A stretch of 28,757 nucleotides of DNA from CAYSND01 sp964642235 (GCA_964642235.1 CAZXOP010000011.1:1-28757); one strand, 5' to 3'; shown: positions 1 through 8,622, counted from the first letter of the stretch. The notes: generated from the letters alone by a model not told the origin. Numbers and translations are program-made.

Positions 1-8
1 TATTATTT

Positions 9-1439
9 ATGTATCAGTTCAAATTTTCAACATCAGGTAAGACTCGAATGGAGCATGACTTATTGGGAGACAAACCTGTTCCTCATGAGGCTTTGTTCGG
101 CATCCAGACACTAAGATGTGTCGAAAACTTTAACATTAGTAACAATCATCTCTCTGATTACCCTCAGTTTATTAAAGGGTTTGGGATAGTTAAAATGGGG
201 GCTATTTTGGCAAACCATTCCCTCGGACTTATTTCAGATGAGGTTAAAGATGCAGTTGTAGCAGCTTGTAAAGAATTAATGGAGGGGAAGCATCTTGAGC
301 ATTTCCCTATTGATATGATTCAAGGAGGGGCAGGAACAAGTGCTAATATGAATGCTAACGAGGTAATAGCTAATAGAGCTTTGGAGATAATGGGTAAAGA
401 GCGTGGAGATTATTCAGTTTGTCACCCTAATGACCATGTAAATATGGCTCAGTCCACCAATGATGCCTACCCAAGTGCTATGCACATTGGACTTTATATT
501 ATTCATCAGGATGTTAAAGCAAATCTTGAAAAATTGATCAAATCATTTGAAGCGAAGAAGAGGGAGTTTAGGAATGTGATAAAAATGGGTAGAACACAGC
601 TTCAAGATGCAGTTCCAATGACTTTGGGACAATCTTTTGGAGCTTATGCCAATGCTCTTAAAGCTGAGTTAAAGAGATTAAATGAAGCTTCCAAAGGTTT
701 CCTTGAAATAAATATGGGGGCTACAGCTATTGGAACAGGTATCACAGCCGAACCAGGATATGCTGAAGCTTGCACTCAATATATAAAAGAGATTTCAGGG
801 TGGAATATTACCCTTGCAAAAGATCTTGTTGAGGCTACTAATGATACCTCTGCAATGGTGGTTTATTCATCTGCCCTTAAACAGACAGCCATTAGACTTT
901 CGAAGATATGTAATGACCTGAGGCTCCTCTCTTCCGGCCCTCGCACAGGTCTCGGAGAGATTAATCTTCCTCCTAAACAGCCGGGTTCATCTATTATGCC
1001 GGGTAAAGTTAATCCTGTTATTCCGGAAGTAGTTAACCAGGTTTGTTTTAAGGTTATAGGGAATGATGTTACCATAACAATGGCTTCTGAAGCTGCTCAG
1101 CTTGAGCTTAATGTTATGGAACCTGTGTTAGTGGAATCTCTTGTAGAGTCGGCACAGTGGTTAAGTAGAGTTTTCGATACTCTTCGTGTGGAGTGTGTTG
1201 ATGGAATTACTGCTAATAAAGAGAGATGTAAAGAGTTGGTACAGAATAGTATCGGGATAGTAACTGCCTTAAAGCCCTATATCGGATATGCTAAATGTAC
1301 TGAGGTAGCTAAAGAGGCTCAGAAGACAGGGGGGAGTGTTTATGACATCATTCTAAAAAAGAAGATTCTTACCAAAGCACAGCTTGATAAGATTCTTGAC
1401 CCCAAACACATGATTAAACCGACAGTAGTCGAGCTTTAA
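9..1439 (+). CDS. aspA: Aspartate ammonia-lyase (aspartase)
   Basis: Cytoplasmic enzyme that deaminates L-aspartate to fumarate and ammonia, feeding fumarate respiration or succinate formation. The 476-residue protein is full length for the fumarase/aspartase superfamily. Visible blocks are EHDLLG near residue 15, GGAGTSANMNANEV at 106-119, HPNDHVNMAQSTND at 139-152, and the superfamily signature GSSIMPGKVNP at 326-336, whose flexible loop carries the catalytic serine. The GGAGTS block and overall pattern favour aspartase over fumarase, though that distinction rests on recalled family sequences. The first ATG is at base 9; an in-frame ATG at 48 (residue 14) lies immediately before the conserved N-terminus and is a good alternative start. 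The frame is also open to the left edge, so the promoter and true start may lie outside. The gene ends 4 bp from the convergent barrel gene. Confidence 0.93.
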   Translation: MYQFKFSTSGKTRMEHDLLGDKPVPHEALFGIQTLRCVENFNISNNHLSDYPQFIKGFGIVKMGAILANHSLGLISDEVKDAVVAACKELMEGKHLEHFPIDMIQGGAGTSANMNANEVIANRALEIMGKERGDYSVCHPNDHVNMAQSTNDAYPSAMHIGLYIIHQDVKANLEKLIKSFEAKKREFRNVIKMGRTQLQDAVPMTLGQSFGAYANALKAELKRLNEASKGFLEINMGATAIGTGITAEPGYAEACTQYIKEISGWNITLAKDLVEATNDTSAMVVYSSALKQTAIRLSKICNDLRLLSSGPRTGLGEINLPPKQPGSSIMPGKVNPVIPEVVNQVCFKVIGNDVTITMASEAAQLELNVMEPVLVESLVESAQWLSRVFDTLRVECVDGITANKERCKELVQNSIGIVTALKPYIGYAKCTEVAKEAQKTGGSVYDIILKKKILTKAQLDKILDPKHMIKPTVVEL

Positions 1440-1443
1440 TGGG

Positions 1444-2592
1444 TTAAAATGCGTGGTTTACTCCGGCAGTTATACCCCATTGACCCCCTTTCCCAAAGCC
1501 GACATCTAATCTGAGAAGCTCTTTCTCGAAACGATAACGATACCCTACCCCGTAAGTGGGTAGGGTATGTTTTATATTGAACTTTTGAAAGGAGGGGAAA
1601 ATGTTTCCCACACCTCCCCATGCCACCATGCTGTGATTATTATAGACTTGCTGTCTAATCTCTAACTGGAAAGAAACCATGCTTTTATCTCGAAATCTTC
1701 CAAGGTAATACCCTCTCATCCTATTATCTCCTCCCAGCATGGAAAACTCTGTCCAGGGTGTTCTCCCGTAATTTATCTCTCCAAATAGATCGAGAGCTAA
1801 GACTCCTCCTCTCCACAATGAGAAATAGGCATCAGCTATAATGGTAGTTCTGTGATATGGGAGCTCCCCTTTCCATAAAAAGAGAGTCTGTTCAAGGAGG
1901 GTGTATATCCCCTTGTCAGGGTTAATTTTCTCCTGCCGGGTGTCAAATTCTGTCCTAAATCCTAATTTAACTGCTTTAGTTTTTAAGGGGTGTCCATCTA
2001 TAAGTGTGGCGTTTGCAAAATTAGAAGAGTAGTTATAATTAAAACCTAAAGTGGGGGCAAAGTTCAACCAATCTGTCATAAAGAAGACAAAATATGTCTG
2101 AAATCTAGCTCCGTCTTGGATGTAATTACTGAGATTAGAATCTTTAATATTGTTCTCATAACCTACCCCCCAGAATCTCCTGATATAGTGAAAATAAGAG
2201 AGTGAGTAATCAGTACAAAAACGGTCTTTTCTTGAATAGTGCTTTCCTGAAATATTTCCGGAGAATGATTTGTTAATAGAAAAATCTGTACGAAGAGTAA
2301 AATAGGAGGGTTTTGCACTCTTATGAATACTGTTTTTATAGGCTCCTAAAATACCTGAATATAAACCCAAACTGCTTTCGGGTGAATATGTTATCCCTAA
2401 GAGAGGTGTAATTTTAAGTCTATTTTCTTTTGGCTTGAAGGTTCTTGGGTGGCTCTCAATATATTTAAGAACGGAATCAGCAACTGAGGCAAGATACTTT
2501 TCATCATATCTGTTTTGGGCATCAAGACTCCCAATTTGAAAAAACATCAGAAGTAGAGAGATGAAAATAAAACCAAGTCGTCTAAAATTCAT
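1444..2592 (-). CDS. Omp85/BamA-type outer-membrane beta-barrel protein lacking POTRA domains
   Basis: Predicted outer-membrane barrel of 382 residues. A signal peptide covers about residues 1-25 (hydrophobic FIFISLLLMFF, then SLDAQ). The rest is rich in alternating aromatic and polar strands and ends in phenylalanine, as expected for a BAM substrate. Residues 285-299 (MLGGDNRMRGYYLGR) resemble the conserved RGF/RGY segment of the Omp85 lid loop, and the last strands fit the bacterial surface antigen domain. There is no room for POTRA repeats, so this is the short barrel-only form common in Bacteroidota, not BamA itself. Its substrate or partner is unknown. It lies 10 bp downstream of the PCMD-domain gene on the same strand, probably in one transcript, and converges on aspartase with a 4-bp gap. 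Confidence 0.75.
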   Translation of the reverse strand: MNFRRLGFIFISLLLMFFQIGSLDAQNRYDEKYLASVADSVLKYIESHPRTFKPKENRLKITPLLGITYSPESSLGLYSGILGAYKNSIHKSAKPSYFTLRTDFSINKSFSGNISGKHYSRKDRFCTDYSLSYFHYIRRFWGVGYENNIKDSNLSNYIQDGARFQTYFVFFMTDWLNFAPTLGFNYNYSSNFANATLIDGHPLKTKAVKLGFRTEFDTRQEKINPDKGIYTLLEQTLFLWKGELPYHRTTIIADAYFSLWRGGVLALDLFGEINYGRTPWTEFSMLGGDNRMRGYYLGRFRDKSMVSFQLEIRQQVYNNHSMVAWGGVGNIFPSFQKFNIKHTLPTYGVGYRYRFEKELLRLDVGFGKGGQWGITAGVNHAF

Positions 2593-2602
2593 AATTAAAT
2601 AG

Positions 2603-3529
2603 TTAGAAAATAAGTTTCACATTGTCAACCCAAAGAGTATTCCCTATTCCACCGTAAAATGCTTTTCCACTACTTGCTGAGATCCAAATTATAATATGAG
2701 TTGGGCTCACATCATCTTTTGCCCATCCCTCCTCTTTTATAGGGACTATTTTTCCATAACTATTCATAGTATAATTAGCAATCTCTCCATTACGCATTCC
2801 CATGTATTCTTTGTAATTATTATGCCCTGTGATATCACCATAAAGGATCTCCACTTGCTCTCCATTTTTCCATTCGGTAGAAGACTCTGTAATCCTCTTG
2901 TATCCGGTTCCTACCCTAAGAGAGTGGACATCTCCGTTTTCTTCTTCCCACCTATATTGAAGCAGTATTAAAACGTCAGAGTAGTCTATCTCTTCATAAT
3001 CCCTTCTTGGAGAGAGTCCTGTGCCGCGCACCACTTTATTTCCGACCTTTGCTTTATAGTCCAGTTGAAGGGCTTTAGGTTTTTCTGTATAGGGTATTCC
3101 TGAAATAAGTTTACTATATGGAGATTTTGTATCCCTGATAGGCTCTATGACACTACCGAGAATAAGTGTCCCTTGAGCTACCACATAGAGGTTTAACATC
3201 CCCATAACTTTGACAGTCTCTTGTATGATTTCTAAACGAGCGCAGTATCCATCCCCCCTCTTCTCCGGAAATACGGAATTACTTGTCTTAATGACCCCTA
3301 TGATATTTGCTGTTACGTTTGGAAGGGACCATACCCCATTCTCATCTAATTTATGGAGGGTAGTGACTTTACCCCCTATTACCCCTGATTCTTTAACTAT
3401 CACCTGATGCCATTTATCGAGCTTTCCCCCCTCATTTATATAAGTGGTCATATCCGTCTGACCAAAAGCTAAATAGGGTGGCAGAAGGAGTATTGTTACT
3501 AAAATAATATGAATTTTTCTCTTATTCAA
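2603..3529 (-). CDS. PCMD-domain exported protein
   Basis: A 308-residue protein with a signal peptide (hydrophobic IILVTILLLPPYLAFGQ, cleavage probably near residue 23-24). The body resembles the PCMD fold (putative carbohydrate metabolism domain) of Bacteroidota surface proteins: a LQLDYKAKVG strand in the middle, and a C-terminal block SSGKAFYGGIGNTLWVDNVKLIF-like end in which a small-residue turn leads to a VDN/VDD strand. No catalytic residues can be named; a binding or matrix role is as likely as an enzyme. The start is unusual: no ATG precedes the signal peptide, and the best start is TTG at 3529 with an AGAGG sequence about 12 nt upstream. An in-frame stop lies a short way upstream, so the gene cannot extend far. 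It is followed by the barrel gene after 10 bp. Confidence 0.65.
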   Translation of the reverse strand: MNKRKIHIILVTILLLPPYLAFGQTDMTTYINEGGKLDKWHQVIVKESGVIGGKVTTLHKLDENGVWSLPNVTANIIGVIKTSNSVFPEKRGDGYCARLEIIQETVKVMGMLNLYVVAQGTLILGSVIEPIRDTKSPYSKLISGIPYTEKPKALQLDYKAKVGNKVVRGTGLSPRRDYEEIDYSDVLILLQYRWEEENGDVHSLRVGTGYKRITESSTEWKNGEQVEILYGDITGHNNYKEYMGMRNGEIANYTMNSYGKIVPIKEEGWAKDDVSPTHIIIWISASSGKAFYGGIGNTLWVDNVKLIF

Positions 3530-3592
3530 TTTTGAAAGAACCTCTTTTATTGTTAAATTGCGTGATAATTATTAAAACAAAAATAAGAAAAA

Positions 3593-5665
3593 ATGCGCTT
3601 AGTAGCCTTTTTTATATTGTTTTTAGCCCCTTTTTTTTCCGCATTTGCGATAAAAGGGTACCCATATCCAATAAAAGTTATGCAGCCGGATGGCTCTTCT
3701 GTTACTATTATGATAAAAGGAGATGAGTACTTTAATTATAGAACAACCATAGATGGATCAATAATAGCGCAGAAGAGTGATGGATTCTACTATTATGCTG
3801 ATTATAATAGTGGTAAACTTCGCATTTCAGATAATAGGGTAAGTGGTGGTACCTCGACCAAAAGCACATCAGTCAGAGCACGTGGTGTTCCGGTGGATGT
3901 TTCTGAGAGGATAAGAGAGCAGGCAAGAAGAGAGAACAGAGTAGCGCTCCCTCGCGATAACACCATACCCATAAAGGCTCTTGTAATTCCTGTCCAGTTT
4001 TCAGATGTTACTTTTAAAACCCCTAATCCTAAACAGCATTTTGATGAGATGATTAATCTCCCAGGGTACTCTTCTTATGGTGCTACAGGCTCTGTAGCCG
4101 ACTACTTCAAAGCAAACTATAAGGATAAATATAATATGGAATTTGTGGTAACAGATGTTGTTACCCTCCCTAAAACCATCGATTATTACGGTGGAAATGA
4201 TGAGTTGACAGGGAGAGATATAAGACCGAGAGAGTTAATAATAGATGCTTGTAAGCTTGCAGATCCTTTTGTGAACTTTGCGGAGTATGATAATAACCAC
4301 GATGGTAAGGTCGATTATATATTTGTCTATTATGCCGGATATAGTGAGGCCGAAGGTGGAGCACAGAACTCTATATGGCCCCACTCTTGGAATGTGGACT
4401 CCTATAGCGTTTCATTGGATGGAGTAAGGCTTGATTCTTATTCGTGTGCAGCAGAACTATACGGAGTCTCCGGAGAAACTCCGGCAGGAATAGGGACTTT
4501 CTGCCATGAGTTTAGTCATATGTTAGGTCTTGTCGATTTGTACGATGTGGACTATGATCAGAATGGATTAAGTGCGGGGTTATGGGGAACCCTCGATTTA
4601 ATGGATTTCGGCTGTTTTAATAACAATGGCAGAACCCCTCCCTATCTTAGTGCGATAAATAGAGAGATTCTTGGAATAGCCAATATTGAAAGCTTTACTC
4701 AAGATGAAGTTCATACATTAACACCCATTAACCATGAGAGCAGAGTTTATAAGGTACCCACCTCTATCCCTAATGAGTATTTCCTATTTGAGGTCAGGAG
4801 TCAGAAAGAGTGGGATCTTTACATCGGTGGCGGCGGCATGTTAGTTTATCATATAGATAAATCTGAATTTCCCGCCGGTGCTGTGAGGGCATCCGTTCGT
4901 TGGAAAAATAATATTGTAAATACTTTCTCTAAACACCAGTGTGCTGATCTCGTGGAGGCTTATCATTTATCAACATCCATCCCTCATATTTTTTTCCCTG
5001 GGACAAAGGTGGTTACAGAATTTTCGACCCAAACTAATCCCCCCTTTATAGATTGGTCAGGAAAGGGGACAGGTTTTAAGATTACTAATATAGTACGTCA
5101 AGGTGATAATGTCTCTTTTAATGTCTCTGAGGATAAGAATGAAAGGGTTGCCAAAATATTATCCCACTCTATAACTGTCTTGCAGACAGAAGCCTCCCTG
5201 TCGTGGGAGAGCGACATTAATGTCAATACGAAATGGGGATTCAGGTGGGGCTTAAAGAGCGATAACCCTAAAGACTATAATCAGGTTTTAATATTAAGAC
5301 AAAAATATCAATTAGAGGCCCTCATACCTAATACGGACTATACTTGTCAAGTATTTAGTTTAGGGGAAATGATTAATGGAGATACCCTTCAAGTGAATTT
5401 TAGAACTATTGGCCTCTCCTCACCATATCCATATATTTACGGACTAAAAAGCGAATACTTTGTAGGGGATATTATTGAGTTGAAACTATTTAATCTAAAT
5501 GAAGAGGCGAAGTTAATAGAGTGGGTGGTGGATAATAAGAACATAACAGGGGGGAAGGTAGCACTGACAACTCCTGGTAAAACTGAAATAAAATGTCTCA
5601 TAACTTACACAAATGATAAGAGTGTAGAAGTAATAAATAAAAAAATCTCTGTTAAAAGTAAATAG
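3593..5665 (+). CDS. Secreted M6-family metalloprotease with C-terminal Ig/Fn3-like domains
   Basis: Exported zinc endopeptidase of 690 residues. A signal peptide spans residues 1-19 (MRLVAFFILFLAPFFSAFA). An N-terminal region (about 20-110) with IKVMQPDGSSVTIMIKGDEYF is typical of M6 proteins and probably acts as a propeptide. The catalytic domain runs from about 110 to 515 and holds HEFSHMLGLVD, giving zinc ligands H305 and H309, general base E306 and D315 of the HExxHxxGxxD motif. Residues about 519-612 (PNTDYTCQVF) look Fn3-like, and about 613-690 form another beta-sandwich-like segment. I see no clear type IX secretion C-terminal sorting signal, so periplasmic or outer-membrane delivery is open. 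The stop codon directly abuts the ATG of the following lipoprotein gene, so the two are co-transcribed and may be translationally coupled. Confidence 0.85.
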   Translation: MRLVAFFILFLAPFFSAFAIKGYPYPIKVMQPDGSSVTIMIKGDEYFNYRTTIDGSIIAQKSDGFYYYADYNSGKLRISDNRVSGGTSTKSTSVRARGVPVDVSERIREQARRENRVALPRDNTIPIKALVIPVQFSDVTFKTPNPKQHFDEMINLPGYSSYGATGSVADYFKANYKDKYNMEFVVTDVVTLPKTIDYYGGNDELTGRDIRPRELIIDACKLADPFVNFAEYDNNHDGKVDYIFVYYAGYSEAEGGAQNSIWPHSWNVDSYSVSLDGVRLDSYSCAAELYGVSGETPAGIGTFCHEFSHMLGLVDLYDVDYDQNGLSAGLWGTLDLMDFGCFNNNGRTPPYLSAINREILGIANIESFTQDEVHTLTPINHESRVYKVPTSIPNEYFLFEVRSQKEWDLYIGGGGMLVYHIDKSEFPAGAVRASVRWKNNIVNTFSKHQCADLVEAYHLSTSIPHIFFPGTKVVTEFSTQTNPPFIDWSGKGTGFKITNIVRQGDNVSFNVSEDKNERVAKILSHSITVLQTEASLSWESDINVNTKWGFRWGLKSDNPKDYNQVLILRQKYQLEALIPNTDYTCQVFSLGEMINGDTLQVNFRTIGLSSPYPYIYGLKSEYFVGDIIELKLFNLNEEAKLIEWVVDNKNITGGKVALTTPGKTEIKCLITYTNDKSVEVINKKISVKSK

Positions 5666-6112
5666 ATGAAGAGGAGTATTACATATAGATATGGTTATTG
5701 GACAGCACTTTTGGTTGTTCTAATACTCCTTGCCTCTCTCTCTTCTTGTGAAAGGATAAAAATCGTTATTGACTCAGAACAGAAGAGAGCCTTTTTAGCC
5801 AGTGAGAAGGAGGGGTATTATAGAAACGATGCCGCTGTCCTCCTCTTTGATGAAGATTTACACCAAAAATCTTTTAATAAAAAAAGAAAACAGTTTAGAC
5901 TCCAATCCGACGACCAGAATGAATTTATGAATATCGAAATGGAGGCACTTCCAAAGAGTGAAGGGGTACATATCCTAACGAAGTTTCATTATAAGACAAA
6001 GGGGTCAGGTCTCTCTATAACTCTCCTTTTAGAGTGTTCAAAACTCTCTGATGAAAAAATTTGGCTGTGGGATAAAGAGAATAAGATAGGTCTAATCGTT
6101 CCAAGGTATTAA
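5666..6112 (+). CDS. Small lipoprotein of unknown function, coupled to the M6 protease
   Basis: A 148-residue predicted lipoprotein. The hydrophobic segment at residues 13-25 is followed by the lipobox LSSC with acylated Cys28. The mature part is charged, has no cysteine pair or catalytic motif I recognise, and looks beta-rich (alternating IEMEALP, HILTKFHY, SITLLLE). The gene starts at the base after the M6 protease stop codon, which implies one mRNA and possibly a shared task, for example an inhibitor, chaperone or membrane tether for the protease; that link is inferred from position only. I do not recognise the family. Confidence 0.7.
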   Translation: MKRSITYRYGYWTALLVVLILLASLSSCERIKIVIDSEQKRAFLASEKEGYYRNDAAVLLFDEDLHQKSFNKKRKQFRLQSDDQNEFMNIEMEALPKSEGVHILTKFHYKTKGSGLSITLLLECSKLSDEKIWLWDKENKIGLIVPRY

Positions 6113-6114
6113 AA

Positions 6115-6141
6115 AAGCCTGTAGGAGGTTCCGACAGGCTT
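6115..6141 (-). terminator. Hairpin terminator between the M6 lipoprotein gene and the histone-like gene
   Basis: Perfect 8-bp stem AAGCCTGT (6115-6122) / ACAGGCTT (6134-6141) with an 11-nt loop. Read on the minus strand the stem is followed by a T run, so it best terminates the histone H1-like gene; on the plus strand the tail is only weakly T-rich, but it could act in both directions for these convergent genes. A second weak inverted repeat, AACAAC/GTTGTT at 6148-6166, lies next to it. Confidence 0.8.
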
Positions 6142-6164
6142 AATTTAAACAACTTCAAAGGTTG

Positions 6165-6341
6165 TTAGTTTTTCGAGAACTCTACAGACTGTTTTCTGAA
6201 TTCTTTCATTAACTTACTTAGTTCTAGAGCTGATTTCCTTGCGCGAGTTCCTGCAGCTTTATTACCTTTTACTAACTGAGCCTCTGAGTTCTTTACAAAA
6301 ATTGCAATCTCAGCATTGATTTTTTCAACAAGTCCTTTCAT
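6165..6341 (-). CDS. Histone H1-like DNA-binding protein (Hc1 type), 58 residues
   Basis: A short gene encoding a lysine-rich, cysteine-free 58-residue protein beginning MKGLVEKINAEIAIF, with the core KGNKAAGTRARKSALEL and the end KEFRKQSVEFSKN. This matches the small histone H1-like (Hc1-related) proteins annotated across Bacteroidales, which are basic, helical and thought to bind DNA in the nucleoid; the biological role in this phylum is poorly defined. Length, composition and the KGNKAAGxRARK block support the call. It has its own promoter signals upstream (6379-6410) and a strong terminator downstream, so it is a monocistronic gene, divergent from marC. Confidence 0.85.
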   Translation of the reverse strand: MKGLVEKINAEIAIFVKNSEAQLVKGNKAAGTRARKSALELSKLMKEFRKQSVEFSKN

Positions 6342-6378
6342 CTGTGTCTATGTTTTAGTGAATAAATAAAATTATTGT

Positions 6379-6410
6379 GCAAGTTAGAAATATTTTTAAA
6401 TAAAATCAAA
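6379..6410 (-). promoter_or_regulatory. Bacteroidota-type promoter of the histone H1-like gene
   Basis: On the minus strand TTTG (6407-6410) and TAACTTGC (6379-6386) are separated by 20 nt, matching the -33/-7 layout of Bacteroidota sigma-ABfr promoters with one mismatch in the -7 TAnnTTTG. It leaves a leader of about 30 nt before the start codon at 6341. Confidence 0.5.
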
Positions 6411-6428
6411 AAAAATCTTGTTTTTTCT

Positions 6429-6436
6429 TACTTTTG
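6429..6436 (+). promoter_or_regulatory. -7 element upstream of marC
   Basis: TACTTTTG is an exact TAnnTTTG match. No convincing -33 TTTG is seen at the right distance. Transcription from here would start around 6441-6443, so any translation start upstream of that is excluded and the ATG at 6450 or 6465 must be used. Confidence 0.55.
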
Positions 6437-6464
6437 CAGCGTTCAAACAATGATTTTTATAAAA

Positions 6465-7046
6465 ATGAATCTTAATTTTAGTTTTTTAGAGATTATTAGT
6501 GCCTTTATGGTATTGTTTGCTGTTATAGATATAACCGGGTCTATTCCTATTATACTTGGGTATAAGGAGAAAGGAAAGAAAATAGAGGCGGCCAAAGCAG
6601 CAATTATCTCTTTTATTATTTTTATTGTTTTCCTCTTTTTGGGGGACGCCGTATTGTCCATTTTTGGGGTAGATATCTCCTCATTTGCGGTGGCCGGTTC
6701 TATAGTTATCCTTATATTAGCAATAGAGATGATTCTCGATGTGGAGATTTTTAAAAATCAAGGACCCACTGATTCTATTACCATAGTACCGATTATTTTT
6801 CCTCTTATTGCCGGAGCAGGTTCTTTAACCACAGTCCTCTCTATCAGGGCTGAATATGCTGTGGAGAATATAGTAATAGCTATTATATTAAATATGCTGA
6901 TAGTCTTTTTGGTTCTCTGGAAAATAGACTGGGCGGAAAAAATTTTAGGAAAAGGAGGAATATACGTTCTTCGTAAATTTTTCGGTATAATCCTCCTTGC
7001 TATAGCTGTAAAACTCTTTTCTACTAATATAGTTACTTTGTTTTAG
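6465..7046 (+). CDS. MarC/UPF0056-family inner-membrane protein
   Basis: An integral membrane protein of 193 residues with about six hydrophobic helices: SFLEIISAFMVLFAVIDITGSIPIILG at the N-terminus, then AAIISFIIFIVFLFLGD, FAVAGSIVILILAIEMIL, TIVPIIFPLIAGAGSLTTVL, IVIAIILNMLIVFLVLW and the last KFFGIILLAIAVKLF. The PxxxPLxAGPG-like block (here IIFPLIAGAGS) and the length are typical of MarC proteins. Despite the name, the family's link to multiple antibiotic resistance was withdrawn and its transport substrate is unknown. The open frame runs back to 6375, but the promoter element at 6429 lies inside that extension; I chose the ATG at 6465 because the conserved region begins there, with 6450 as an alternative. 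Its last 14 bp overlap the end of the convergent M28 peptidase gene. Confidence 0.82.
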   Translation: MNLNFSFLEIISAFMVLFAVIDITGSIPIILGYKEKGKKIEAAKAAIISFIIFIVFLFLGDAVLSIFGVDISSFAVAGSIVILILAIEMILDVEIFKNQGPTDSITIVPIIFPLIAGAGSLTTVLSIRAEYAVENIVIAIILNMLIVFLVLWKIDWAEKILGKGGIYVLRKFFGIILLAIAVKLFSTNIVTLF

Positions 7047-8622
7047 CCTTTTTTGATGGTGTTGCAGGTTCCTCCTTTTGAAACATCCCCTCTCTTGATA
7101 GAAGGTGATCAAGGTTTGCTAAGCCAAAAACAATAACGGCATTTACTACTGAGGAGTGATTTAGATAATCAGGGTAGGCTTTGTTATAAGTATCCCTCTC
7201 TGTGTGCCAAATCTCGCCGTAATTAAAATTATATCCCTTTACATCAGCATTACTAAGTGAGTATGTGGGGACTCCGTTAACTTCGAAATATGCGTGATCT
7301 GAGCCTCCGGGTTGTTTAGGCATTATCTTTGGTTTCTCAGCCTTGTAAACCTTAAATGGAAATTCCGGATTATATGTGGCAATAGGTTCACTTATTTTAA
7401 CAAAGTCATCATACATTGCAGGTGTGACTGTTATGGAGGAGACCACTGTGGGGCCACCATCTCTATTAAAATAGTTAGATATTTTAGGAAGGAGTTCCTT
7501 GTGGTTCTCTACCCAATGTTTTGACCCTAATAATCCGAACTCTTCGGCAGACCAAAGGCAGAAGAGGATCGTTCTTTTAGGTTTAGCACCTGCGAGTGCA
7601 AGTAGTCGTGCAGCCTCCATTGTAACCACAGTTCCATTGCCGTCATCCACAGCCCCTGTTCCTATATCATAAGAGTCAAGGTGCCCCCCTACCATTACAT
7701 ATTCGTCAGGATACTCTGATCCTTTCATTACGGCGATAACATTGTGAAATTTAACAGGACCTGGGAAGAAATGATTTCTTATATCAAATTCTAACTCAAA
7801 AAATTGACGCTCTTTAACCTTTTGCTCGATTATTTTATATTGGTGTTCATTAAGTTTGATGTCGGGTACAGAAGGGAGATTGTCCCAAGTGATATTAAAG
7901 CAATTTTTTCTATCATAGAGCAGTCTGAGGGGGAGCGGAGAGGATTGAATAAACCCAAGAACCCCTGCATTTATCATTTCACGATAGAAGAGGGCAGGTT
8001 CGTCCAAAAGGGGAAGAAGCTCTTTTTTAGCATCGGGGTTCAAATTATTGTAAGCCCTGATTTCATTGTTTTTCTTTACAATATCCTCATTTTTAGCAAT
8101 AATACTCGTTCTCGCGGAATCTGCTTTGGGTGACCAATCGATTGGGAATCCATCAGAGGTCCCTGTTATTAAGACCCACGCCCCTTTTAGAGCACCCTTC
8201 ATCCTTTCAAACTCTCCTCTGCTTTTAGGTTCCATTAGGACTTGTCCCCTCTGGACCCCTTTAGTGCCTGAGGTGTACGACGGAGTAGAGAAGTGTAAAA
8301 TCATCCCATCTTCACTTAACATTCTTCCGAACCACGGACCGCGATTAAAACCAACGGGGACGGCTCCAACTTCCTCTACCCTAACCTCATATCCCCAACT
8401 TTCAAATTGTGTTGCTGCCCATTTTTCAGCATTTTGAAGTGCGTTTGAACCAACAATGCGCCCTCCGATTCTATTGCTGAGGATGTCGAGTTGTTGCATT
8501 GTGGTATTATTGCTCTTTCCAAGTTCCAGCACCTTGTCGATAATCTCCGATTCGCTTTGGGCAGAAATGGAGAGGGTAAAAAGAGAAATAGCGAAAAGTA
8601 AAATTAATCGTTTCATAAGCAT
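7033..8622 (-). CDS. Secreted M28-family zinc aminopeptidase/carboxypeptidase
   Basis: An exported exopeptidase of 529 residues. The signal peptide is KRLILLFAISLFTLSISAQ, ending near residue 22. A protease-associated-like insert (about 120-280) precedes the M28 catalytic domain. Metal ligands of the two-zinc site can be followed: H314 in GGHLDS, D326 in GAVDDGNG (bridging), E360/E361 in WSAEEFG (catalytic base and ligand), D388 in NRDGG and H443 in GGSDHAYF. All are intact, so the enzyme should be active. Whether it releases single amino acids or acts on dipeptides cannot be told. The start at 8622 lies 6 bp after the symporter stop; a second ATG at 8616 gives a more standard signal peptide. 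The tight linkage to an alanine symporter suggests hydrolysis coupled to uptake. Confidence 0.88.
   Translation of the reverse strand: MLMKRLILLFAISLFTLSISAQSESEIIDKVLELGKSNNTTMQQLDILSNRIGGRIVGSNALQNAEKWAATQFESWGYEVRVEEVGAVPVGFNRGPWFGRMLSEDGMILHFSTPSYTSGTKGVQRGQVLMEPKSRGEFERMKGALKGAWVLITGTSDGFPIDWSPKADSARTSIIAKNEDIVKKNNEIRAYNNLNPDAKKELLPLLDEPALFYREMINAGVLGFIQSSPLPLRLLYDRKNCFNITWDNLPSVPDIKLNEHQYKIIEQKVKERQFFELEFDIRNHFFPGPVKFHNVIAVMKGSEYPDEYVMVGGHLDSYDIGTGAVDDGNGTVVTMEAARLLALAGAKPKRTILFCLWSAEEFGLLGSKHWVENHKELLPKISNYFNRDGGPTVVSSITVTPAMYDDFVKISEPIATYNPEFPFKVYKAEKPKIMPKQPGGSDHAYFEVNGVPTYSLSNADVKGYNFNYGEIWHTERDTYNKAYPDYLNHSSVVNAVIVFGLANLDHLLSREGMFQKEEPATPSKKAKTK

Noticed and set aside
863..1075. 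Minus-strand frame inside aspA.
   Set aside because: It is antisense to the most conserved region of the aspartase gene, including the GSSIMPGKVNP signature.
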